Positions 46,101 to 53,064 of a stretch of 64,000 bases of DNA are shown piece after piece. The notes under the pieces are model-generated. The model made no database searches. It worked only from the letters and a program-made list of their open reading frames with translations, and was not told the origin of the DNA. The position numbers were made by a program, and so were the translations under genes. Every line of letters starts with the position of its first letter. Position 1 is the stretch's first letter. This DNA is from CAZJYI01 sp964550025 (GTDB taxonomy: Bacteria > Verrucomicrobiota > Kiritimatiellia > UBA8416 > CAYOBW01): positions 1 through 64,000 of the forward strand of contig CAZJYI010000033.1 in NCBI GenBank assembly GCA_964550025.1, in the 5' to 3' direction.

Positions 46101-46689
46101 CCCGAACAAGGTGCCCGGACGTGGACTTGTCGTTCGTGGCCCGGCGCCAGCCGAGGTCCCCCGGGACGCCGTCAAACGTCATAAGCATCCGGGTCGGCTG
46201 CGTCCCCGCCATGGCGGCGCTCACGCTACGGCGGTCCACCCAGGCGCCGTTGAAACGCCAGGCCGGCCGCCGGAAGGCAGGTCCGCCGATGAGCAGGAGA
46301 TGCCCACCCTCGTCGAGGTAGCTGGAGAGCGCGGGAAAGCCCTTCCGGGGATACGTCTCCGCGTTCGGGATAACAAAGAGCTCGTGCTTTCCGCGTGCCA
46401 GCCGGACGGCATCGCAGGCATCGGCGCCGCTCAGCCCGGTAACCGTCATCCCGTGTCTGCGCAGCAAACCCACAATCCCGGCGACGGCTTTGGCATCCGT
46501 TCCCGGCAAGGCATCCTGCAGCACGGCAATGCGCAAAGGCGTGACACGCGGAGCCCCCCACGCCGCCGCACCCGCGACACAGGCGACCATGAGAGCACCC
46601 CCAGGCCGCCGGAGCCGCCGGAAGAGCATTCGGACCGGACGGCCGTGCGCGGCAGGCCGGATTGGTGACCGTTCCGGCGCACTCATCAC
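43189..46689 (-). CDS. Large secreted clan-A glycoside hydrolase with N-terminal ThuA-like domain
   Basis: Up to 1,166 residues. GTG 46689 and ATG 46686 overlap the kinase stop; a later ATG (MLFRRLRRPGG) would give a better signal peptide (ALMVACVAGAAAWG). Residues about 50-150 look like a ThuA/glutaminase-fold domain (RIAVLQDALPG ... LLLIGGPAF). Residues about 180-345 are beta-rich. The catalytic TIM barrel spans about 600-950. Glu722 in IIWEPGNH is the probable acid/base and Glu879 in IIWSEFGKS the nucleophile (numbered from GTG). This is a GH2/GH5/GH42-like clan, but I cannot name the family. The gene is coupled to the kinase cluster by the overlapping stop and start. Confidence 0.85.
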   Translation of the reverse strand: MMSAPERSPIRPAAHGRPVRMLFRRLRRPGGALMVACVAGAAAWGAPRVTPLRIAVLQDALPGTDAKAVAGIVGLLRRHGMTVTGLSGADACDAVRLARGKHELFVIPNAETYPRKGFPALSSYLDEGGHLLLIGGPAFRRPAWRFNGAWVDRRSVSAAMAGTQPTRMLMTFDGVPGDLGWRRATNDKSTSGHLVRVPGGRSGAGSCLEYHCVKLTRWDTWYSPDLENAFPEGHDLLCLAARGDGDTPQMSVELVEKDGSRWIAVVPLTTEWQSHALDPGRFRYWYDSPTGRRRGGTGDRVRMDGVKQVNFGLSTTHTPRVAAGEHRFWIDDLGSAPNPFSGCAEPAGTDPPVIESVSPPYKVFASHGAAVLQTAAGQPLIDVSARTVAPSPLVCAHPRPAGKGTGLNLPYRWVPLLVARDGGGTVRGIVGSMLLSVDPLVRGNVLSFGFRETDLLGDEQLQRVVLSSIRVLGRGLFFAEAGTGRRIYRDGEPVRIGFKIVSKAPRPERLPVRIRIREAGAAKALLDQTIEVDTSPYGVRTAATSWKRGEPGNDYVVRCDLLRSGHVIDAIEHGFSVLADDPPPADAFITARGGDFYLHGRKWHPVGVNYWPLYVAGLERDDYFGHWLQKRWYDGEAVERDLGTMAALGINLVSIQWLHGDELPNLLDFLRRCGRHGIKVNLFVTWASPLHFREKEAEFRRLVAAGRLTVNPHIFAYDIIWEPGNHLFHAHNRGRWDRDWARWLGDRYGSVEDAEKDWGISVPRKNGQPTSPTDEQMREDGAWRRMVAAYRRFMDDLMSRKWNDAVTALRRIDPNHLVSFRQGNTLPHDFTLTATVKHIDFICPEGYAIRNSQAGYDAACFITRFVHFTTGGKPIIWSEFGKSVWDATAQQPDPRLMDIQAEYHDLFYRMVLETGANGTVPWWWPGGYRVDERSDFGIMNPDGTPRAAARLIARYAGRIQSDRPWPEPETWYTFDRDAHPGGYWHVAFNDGAQACADARREGKALGIRTAGTGTTSCNTPLVAVGNTPYTGRNPPKYLNAEFNAVRLRCGNGAWQRVAPGARMPVPKGVPVRAVASVGNLQEARWVCPAAAVQKPGGVFVVSAPGSQIAVRAPILANTPYLHDAETREFLLTDALAAETEVVLHMSAAGRATFGEKFRFTLVAGNP

Positions 46690-48308
46690 TGCGACCGTGT
46701 AACGCCCGCGATCGCCTCGCGGAGTTCTTCGGGAGTGACCGGCTTGCTGAGCACCAGGTCGACGCCTTCGGGAAGCTCGTCGGCGTAGTGCATGATGTCG
46801 CCAAACCCGGTCAGCATGATAACGGGAAGGTCGGGATGTGTCTCTTTGACTCGTCGGGCGACTTCATCCCCGGACATCTGGGGCATGGCTCGATCCGTAA
46901 TAACGAGATCGAACGACTGCGTCTCGAGTTGCGCCAGGCATGCCTCACCGGTAGCAACGACTTCACAGGTATGTCCGTCCCGCTTCAGGCATTTTGAGAG
47001 GATCTTCTGCACCCAGACCTCGTCGTCCGCTACGAGCACGTTGAGCTTGACGGCGGATACGGGGCGGGGCCTCCGCGGCTCACTCACCGCCTCCGCCACG
47101 GCCACGGGGAGGGTGATCCGCACGGTTGTGCCTTCCCCGGAAGCACTCTCGATATCCAGTTTGCCGCCGTGCCGCTGGACAATGCCGTAGCACATCGCCA
47201 GTCCCATGCCGGTCCCGCGCTCCCCCTTGGTGGAGAAGAACGGTTCCAGGCAGCGTTTGCGGATGTCCTCGGGCATGCCGGTGCCCGTATCGGAGACGTC
47301 GACGACAACGTGCTTGTCCGCGTTTCGGGCCTTGATGGATATGGTACCCCCCTCGGGCATGGCATCAACGGCGTTGATGATCAGATTGGTCAGCAGCTCG
47401 TGCAGTTGCGCTGCATTGGCCTGCACATCGGCTGCATCGCCGACGTCGACTACCAACTGGACGCCGCGCCCCTCGGCTTCGGCCTGTGCGCGCCAGACGG
47501 CCTCGGTCAGTGATACGGCCTCCTGAACGACGATGTCCAGGTCCAGTGGAGACGTGGCCAGTTGCTCCCCCGGGTTGTAGAACTCGCGCAAGCGCCTCAC
47601 AATCTCGCGCGCGTCTTTGGCGGCCGCTTTGATCGTTTCGAGCGTACTCCGCGTTTCCGCCACGTCCCTCCACATCTCCGGATCGTCCAGCAGGAAATCG
47701 GTCATGCCCAGAATTGGCATCAGCAGGTTATTGAAATCGTGCGCGATCCCGCTGACCATCTGCCCGAGGGCGCGCAGGCGCTCCTGCCGGATGACCTGTT
47801 CGTGGGCCTTTTTCAGCTCGGCCATGGCTTCTTTCAGCTTGCGGTTCGACGTAACCAGGGCCGCCGTGCGCTCGTCCACCAGGTGTTCGAGGTCTTCCTG
47901 GTATTTGCGGTTGGCTTCCTCCAGACGCCGTTTCTCGTCGTCGATGGACTTGACCCTGGCCGCGTTCGACACGGCCCGCAGAATGGCCTGCTTCGTGATG
48001 GGTTTAAAGAGGTAGTCGGAGGCCCCCGCGCGAACGGCCTCCGAGGCCGTCTCGACGGTCGGTTCCCCGGTCATGATGATAACCTGCACGTGGGGCGACG
48101 CGCTACGGATCTTGTGGAGCAGTTCGACACCGTTGATCTTGGGGAGGATTACGTCCGAGACAACGACGTCGTAGCTTCCGGTTTTGAGCAGCTCCTCGGC
48201 AATAAAGGCGTCTTCGGCCGTATCGACCTCAAAACCGTCTTCGCGGAGAAACTCTGCCAGAGTAATGCGAATGCTGCGTTCGTCATCCACAATCAGTACT
48301 CTTGTCAT
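46686..48308 (-). CDS. Hybrid histidine kinase with receivers at both ends
   Basis: A 540-residue cytoplasmic signalling protein. The N-terminal receiver has phospho-acceptor Asp52 (VVVSDVILPKING). A helical coiled coil follows at 123-180. The HisKA box GIAHDFNNLLMPI contains His190, and the ATPase domain has N, G1 (DTGTGMP) and G2 (GTGMGLAM) boxes. The C-terminal receiver has Asp in LVITDRAMPQMSG. There is no DNA-binding output, so the signal must go to another regulator. It is the third kinase gene in a row and begins 2 bp after the second. Its stop overlaps the glycosidase start. Confidence 0.93.
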   Translation of the reverse strand: MTRVLIVDDERSIRITLAEFLREDGFEVDTAEDAFIAEELLKTGSYDVVVSDVILPKINGVELLHKIRSASPHVQVIIMTGEPTVETASEAVRAGASDYLFKPITKQAILRAVSNAARVKSIDDEKRRLEEANRKYQEDLEHLVDERTAALVTSNRKLKEAMAELKKAHEQVIRQERLRALGQMVSGIAHDFNNLLMPILGMTDFLLDDPEMWRDVAETRSTLETIKAAAKDAREIVRRLREFYNPGEQLATSPLDLDIVVQEAVSLTEAVWRAQAEAEGRGVQLVVDVGDAADVQANAAQLHELLTNLIINAVDAMPEGGTISIKARNADKHVVVDVSDTGTGMPEDIRKRCLEPFFSTKGERGTGMGLAMCYGIVQRHGGKLDIESASGEGTTVRITLPVAVAEAVSEPRRPRPVSAVKLNVLVADDEVWVQKILSKCLKRDGHTCEVVATGEACLAQLETQSFDLVITDRAMPQMSGDEVARRVKETHPDLPVIMLTGFGDIMHYADELPEGVDLVLSKPVTPEELREAIAGVTRSQ

Positions 48309-48310
48309 GC

Positions 48311-49465
48311 CTATTCCCCCTCTACCATTGCGGGCAATTCAAGGTGGAACCGGGAACCCACTCCCGGTTCACTTTCCACACGCAGTTCGCCGTCATGGTC
48401 GGTCACAATACTATGCCCAACCGACAGTCCTAGTCCAGTCCCGCCGCTGGACTTCTTCGTAGTGAAGAAAGGATCAAAGAGCCGATTCTGAAGCTCGATC
48501 GGAATGCCGACGCCATGGTCCTCGACAGTGACCCTGACCCACTGACCGTCCCCCTTGTCAAAAGCACAGGCGGAGATACGAATGAGCTTGTCCCGGTCGT
48601 AGCCGGGATAGCGCTCGTTCAGGGCGTCTCGTGCGTTGGTCAGGAGGCTCATGAGGACCTGCTGCATCTGCTGGCTGCGGCATCGCACCCTCGGCAGATC
48701 CCGGGGGACGTCCGCGATCAGGTCTATCTGATCATGGCGCAGCAGGGCCGTTATCAGGGAAAGCGTATTCTCCACGATGTCGGTCATTCGAGCGGGCGAC
48801 GCCGTCTGTCGTTCTCCGCGTGCAAACGCGAGAAGGTTGCGGGTGACGTCCGCCACGCGCTCGCCTTCAGCGATGATCTCCGCCGCATAGTCGCGCAGCT
48901 TGTGCCCTTCGGGCAGCCCGTCGACGATGAGTTGCGCAAAGTTCATGATCCCGTTGATCGGGTTGTTGATTTCGTGCGCTACGCCGCGGGCGAGCGTTCC
49001 CATTGACGCCAGCTTCTGCTTCTGCCGAAGCTGAATCTCCAGGTCCTCTTTGTCCTGCTCGGCGCGTTTGAGCTCCGCTTCCGCGCGCCGCACGCGCTCG
49101 AAGCCAGCCACTCGCGCCAGCAACTCGCGTCTCGTAAAGGGTCGCGTCACGTAGCCGTCCACGCCGGCGGCAAGTCCCTCGACCTGCTGCTCCGCGGACA
49201 GCGAATTGCCGGTCACCACGACCATGAGTGCACCGACCGCTCCGGACGCGGACCTGATCTGCTCGCGGACCTCGCCCAGATCCGCCTCGGCAAGAGCGGC
49301 ATCGAAGAGGACAAGAACGGGATTCTCGCGGCGCACGGTCTCCAAGACTTCGGATGGCGATCCCGCCTCCAGCACACGGTAGCCGGCCGCGCTCAGGATG
49401 CTCGCCGTGGCATCGCGCAGAGCCGGTGTCGCATCCGCCACCAAAATCGTTGTCCGCCCCCCCAT
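48311..49465 (-). CDS. Receiver-histidine kinase with degenerate receiver
   Basis: A 384-residue protein starting at ATG 49465 (GAGGA upstream). The N-terminal receiver keeps Asp55 (VLFDAAL), but the usual acidic pair is reduced to VADA and the conserved Lys is replaced by Arg108 (VTRPF), so phosphorylation may be weak or absent. A coiled coil at about 122-150 leads to HisKA with His164 (GVAHEINNPINGIMN) and a full ATPase domain (GVGIPIELQNRLFDPFFTTKK, GGTGLGLSV). The kinase core is very like that of the next gene upstream, which points to a tandem duplication. Confidence 0.92.
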   Translation of the reverse strand: MGGRTTILVADATPALRDATASILSAAGYRVLEAGSPSEVLETVRRENPVLVLFDAALAEADLGEVREQIRSASGAVGALMVVVTGNSLSAEQQVEGLAAGVDGYVTRPFTRRELLARVAGFERVRRAEAELKRAEQDKEDLEIQLRQKQKLASMGTLARGVAHEINNPINGIMNFAQLIVDGLPEGHKLRDYAAEIIAEGERVADVTRNLLAFARGERQTASPARMTDIVENTLSLITALLRHDQIDLIADVPRDLPRVRCRSQQMQQVLMSLLTNARDALNERYPGYDRDKLIRISACAFDKGDGQWVRVTVEDHGVGIPIELQNRLFDPFFTTKKSSGGTGLGLSVGHSIVTDHDGELRVESEPGVGSRFHLELPAMVEGE

Positions 49466-49511
49466 AATGTCCTCGCCGTACGTGTCCGAAGCCGTACCAT
49501 GAGCAAACGGA

Positions 49512-51614
49512 CTACCCGCTTCCAACAGTGTCCTCTGCAGAGGCTGTCACCGGTAGGTCCAGGTGGAAACGCGTCCAGTTGCCGATCTCGCTCTCCACCT
49601 GCAGGCGGCCATCGTGCTCGCGCGCAATGCCGTGGCTCACCGAAAGCCCCAGCCCCGTGCCGACGCCCGGGCTTTTCGTCGTGTAGAAAGGATCAAAGAG
49701 CCGCAGCATGGCGTCTTCGGGTATGCCTGTTCCGTGATCTTCCACCGTCAAGCGCACCCACTTCTTGCCGTCCTCGTCCAGGATAGCCCCGCCAATCCGC
49801 AGCGTCTTGTCATCGTCCGACCCGGGATAGCGCTCGTTCAAAGCGTCGCGCGCATTGGTGATGAAGTTCATCAGCACCTGCTGGATCTGTTGACTGCGGC
49901 AGCGCACCCTGGGGAGACCCTCGGGAAGGTCGACGGTCAGCGCTATCTGGTCGTGGCGCAGAATGGTCCGGACAAGCGAAAGCGTGGTATCGACAATGTC
50001 CGCCAACCAGGCGGGGCTGTGGCGCTCGTTTTCCTGCCGGGCAAAAGTCAGCAGGGCACGGACGATGTTGGCTACGCGCTCCGTCTCACCGATGATCTCC
50101 CTGGCATAGGTCTGCATGGTCCTGCTGCCCCGTGAGCGGTCGATGATGAGTTGCGCGTAGTTCATGATGCCGTTGATCGGGTTATTGATCTCGTGCGCAA
50201 CGCCACTGGCAAGCGTGCCGATCGACTCCAGTTTCTGCTGCTGCTGGAGCTGCGCCTGGAGCGTCTTCTTGTCTTCCTTGGCACGGACGCGCTCCGTGAT
50301 GTCGTGAAAGACACAGACAAACTTGCCTGGCTCGGGGCAGAAAGCGGACACCTCGAAGTGCCGGTCGAGCTCCGTGGAGTAGTTCTCGAAGCTGATGGGC
50401 TCGCCGGTCAACGCAACGCCGCCGTAGGTGTCGATCCAGTGGCGTTCCGTGTCGGGCAGGACCTCGAGAACCGTTCTGCCGATGACGGTCTCGGCCGGCA
50501 GCCCCGTCAGCCTCTCGAAAGCGGGATTCACCTGCAGGAATCTGTAATCCACGGGCTGCCCGGCGTCGTCACAGATGATCTCGTGGAGTGCCACGCCCGA
50601 CCGCATGCCGTCGAACAGAATACGGTATCTCTGCTCACTCTCTCTCAGAGCGGTCTCCATTTCCCGCCGCGCCGTGATGTCCTGCACGATGCCCAGGCAG
50701 CCATAGCTGCGCCCCGAAGCGTCCCGCAGGGATGTCGACATGTCGGCTACCCAACGCAACTGTCCGTCCCTGGCGCGGATCTGCATGTCCGCACGCCAGC
50801 GATCCACCTCTCCGGCGCGCATACGCTGGAAGGCCTCTTCCCTGGAAAGGCCCTCGAGCTTCCCCATCGGCTCGACGTAAACGGTGATCTCGTCCCACAG
50901 GGCCGGCGTCATCTCGTCTACCGTGTAACCGGTGATCCGTTCAACTGCCACGCCGAAGAAATCGTAGTCTTCTGCGGCAAAGTCCCGTCGATAGGCTGCC
51001 GCACGTCCCTGACGAAGCGCGTGATCGAGGTCCGACATGTAGGCGGCCAGTTCCGCCTCCGCCCGGTCGCGTGCTTCCTCCACCTCAAGGCGGTACAGCG
51101 CAAAAGACACATCGCCCGCCAGTTCGCGGAACAGGGCGTGTTCCTCATCGTCCGCGGCTTGCGAAGCCGGCGTCGACACGTTCAGAATGCCGTAGCACTT
51201 GCCTGCGTGCACGAGGGCAGAAACCAGAACGGCTCGGTCGCCGCACCCGGACTCGACAGGACAATCAGCACACTCGGTTTCGGGATCGGCCAGCACCAAC
51301 AGCTCGCCGCTATCGAGCACCGTGCGGGCGCACGCCGGAAACGGGCGTTTCCGAAGCACGGTGTCGAGCTCCGCGCCGGCTCCGCCAAACCCCGAATGCG
51401 CAACCACCCGCGCCTCGCCGCCGGGGTCCAGCAACACAAGCCACGCCCCGCTGTAGCCCAACGGGCCGGTGAGATTGTCGCAGATCTTCCAGCAGAGACG
51501 TTCGGGGTCTCTCTCATGGACAATGAGCTGGTTGACGTTGCGAATCCCCCGCAAAACGGCATTGATGTGCACGAGTCTGTCTCGAAGCTGTTCGGCGTGA
51601 TCCTGTGGCACCAT
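49512..51614 (-). CDS. GAF-PAS-PAS sensor histidine kinase
   Basis: A 700-residue soluble sensor (no membrane helices seen). I chose ATG 51614 with GGAGG upstream. Domains: GAF about 25-190, with a CADCP...GC cysteine cluster; PAS about 205-335 and 340-460 (with QDITAR and HDITER tails); HisKA with the GVAHEINNPINGIMN box; ATPase about 590-690 (GTGIPEDAMLRLFDPFYTTK, GVGTGLGLS). The GAF and PAS domains should bind a small ligand or haem/flavin; the kind cannot be told. It is first in the kinase row, followed by the receiver kinase after 46 bp. Confidence 0.93.
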   Translation of the reverse strand: MVPQDHAEQLRDRLVHINAVLRGIRNVNQLIVHERDPERLCWKICDNLTGPLGYSGAWLVLLDPGGEARVVAHSGFGGAGAELDTVLRKRPFPACARTVLDSGELLVLADPETECADCPVESGCGDRAVLVSALVHAGKCYGILNVSTPASQAADDEEHALFRELAGDVSFALYRLEVEEARDRAEAELAAYMSDLDHALRQGRAAAYRRDFAAEDYDFFGVAVERITGYTVDEMTPALWDEITVYVEPMGKLEGLSREEAFQRMRAGEVDRWRADMQIRARDGQLRWVADMSTSLRDASGRSYGCLGIVQDITARREMETALRESEQRYRILFDGMRSGVALHEIICDDAGQPVDYRFLQVNPAFERLTGLPAETVIGRTVLEVLPDTERHWIDTYGGVALTGEPISFENYSTELDRHFEVSAFCPEPGKFVCVFHDITERVRAKEDKKTLQAQLQQQQKLESIGTLASGVAHEINNPINGIMNYAQLIIDRSRGSRTMQTYAREIIGETERVANIVRALLTFARQENERHSPAWLADIVDTTLSLVRTILRHDQIALTVDLPEGLPRVRCRSQQIQQVLMNFITNARDALNERYPGSDDDKTLRIGGAILDEDGKKWVRLTVEDHGTGIPEDAMLRLFDPFYTTKSPGVGTGLGLSVSHGIAREHDGRLQVESEIGNWTRFHLDLPVTASAEDTVGSG

Positions 51615-51758
51615 CTTCCCCCTCCACTGTGGCGACCCGTGGGGCAGCAAACCCGGAAGCCCTTCGAGGCTATTCCGCCGCACCCTTTCCTATTCGCTTT
51701 TTACACGAAATCGAGACGTTCTGCCAAGGCCTAACGCACAACTATCGCATATGATACT

Positions 51759-51787
51759 TTGACACCTGATTGGAATCTGACTACGCT
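51759..51787 (+). promoter_or_regulatory. Possible sigma-70 promoter for kbl operon
   Basis: A consensus -35 TTGACA (51759-51764) is followed after 17 bp by TACGCT (51782-51787), a weak -10 with three of six matches. It lies 62 bp upstream of the kbl start in the 235-bp divergent region. It could be chance. Confidence 0.3.
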
Positions 51788-51849
51788 CCATCGTGGCTGC
51801 TCCCCACGGGAGCGGATCTTCCACAAGACCAGAGCGGGAGGAACAGACG

Positions 51850-53064
51850 ATGGCTTACAGATCGATGCAGACCCACCTCCGGGCAGAGCTCGACCGCATC
51901 CGGGCGGAAGGGCTGTTCAAGGATGAGCGCATCCTCACGGGCGCCCAGCAGGCACACGTCGGCGTCAGACCGGAAGCGGAGTCGACGCCACCCGAGGTGC
52001 TCAACATGTGCGCCAACAACTACCTCGGTATGGCCAACCACCCGGAGCTCATAGCGTCGGCCAAGGCCTCGCTGGACCAATGGGGATACGGCCTGGCTTC
52101 CGTGCGCTTCATCTGCGGCACGCAGGAGATCCACAAACAGCTCGAGGCCAAGCTGTCGGAGTTCCTCGGAACCGAGGACACGATCCTGTACACGTCCTGC
52201 TTCGATGCCAACGGCGGGCTGTTCGAGACGCTGCTGGGACCGGAGGACGCCATCATCAGCGACCAGTTGAACCACGCCAGCATCATTGACGGGGTCCGAC
52301 TGTGCAAGGCGCAGCGCTACCGCTTCAACAATGGCGACATGGCCGACCTCGAGCGCTGCCTGCGGGAAGCGGCCGGCGCGCGCTTCCGCATGATAGCCAC
52401 CGACGGCGTCTTTTCGATGGACGGCTCCATCGCCGACCTGGCGGGCATCTGCGACCTGGCGGACCGCTACGACGCGCTGGTCATGGTGGACGACTCGCAC
52501 TCCGTCGGCGTACTGGGCGCGAACGGGCGGGGCACGCACGAGTACTGCGGCGTCATGGGGCGCGTCGATATCATCACGGGAACACTGGGCAAGGCCCTCG
52601 GCGGCGCAAGCGGCGGATACACGAGCGGGCGCGAGGAGATCGTTGCCATGCTGCGCCAGCGCTCCCGGCCGTACCTGTTCTCCAACACCGTCGCCCCGAG
52701 CATCGTGGCCGCCTCACTGCGCGGCCTGGACATACTGATGACATCCTCGGAACAACGCGAGCGCCTGTGCGAAAACGCGGAGCACTTCCGCGAGAAGATG
52801 GCCGAAAACGGTTTCGACATCAAACCGGGAGACCACCCCATCGTCCCCATCATGCTGGGAGACGCCGTGCTGGCACAGAACATGGCTGCGCGACTGCTCG
52901 AGCAGGGCATCTACGTCATCGGGTTCTCCTATCCCGTCGTACCCAAGGGCGAAGCCCGCATCCGCGTGCAGATATCCGCGGCGCACTCGCGTGAGGACAT
53001 TGATTTCGCGATCGAGCAGTTCCGGCAGGTTCGAGAGGAGTTCGAAACGGAGGGCGAGGCGTGA
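51850..53064 (+). CDS. kbl: 2-amino-3-ketobutyrate CoA ligase (glycine C-acetyltransferase)
   Basis: A 404-residue PLP enzyme that converts 2-amino-3-ketobutyrate and CoA into glycine and acetyl-CoA, the second step of threonine degradation. Lys248 in TGTLGKALGGASGGY is the PLP lysine. The blocks CANNYLGMANHPE, DDSHSVGVLGANGRGT and SYPVVPKGEARIRVQISAAH are typical of KBL rather than of other oxoamine synthases. The length (404 versus about 398 in E. coli) is normal. ATG 51850 has GGGAGG upstream. The stop overlaps the next gene's GTG by four bases. The partner enzyme tdh lies two genes on. Confidence 0.95.
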   Translation: MAYRSMQTHLRAELDRIRAEGLFKDERILTGAQQAHVGVRPEAESTPPEVLNMCANNYLGMANHPELIASAKASLDQWGYGLASVRFICGTQEIHKQLEAKLSEFLGTEDTILYTSCFDANGGLFETLLGPEDAIISDQLNHASIIDGVRLCKAQRYRFNNGDMADLERCLREAAGARFRMIATDGVFSMDGSIADLAGICDLADRYDALVMVDDSHSVGVLGANGRGTHEYCGVMGRVDIITGTLGKALGGASGGYTSGREEIVAMLRQRSRPYLFSNTVAPSIVAASLRGLDILMTSSEQRERLCENAEHFREKMAENGFDIKPGDHPIVPIMLGDAVLAQNMAARLLEQGIYVIGFSYPVVPKGEARIRVQISAAHSREDIDFAIEQFRQVREEFETEGEA

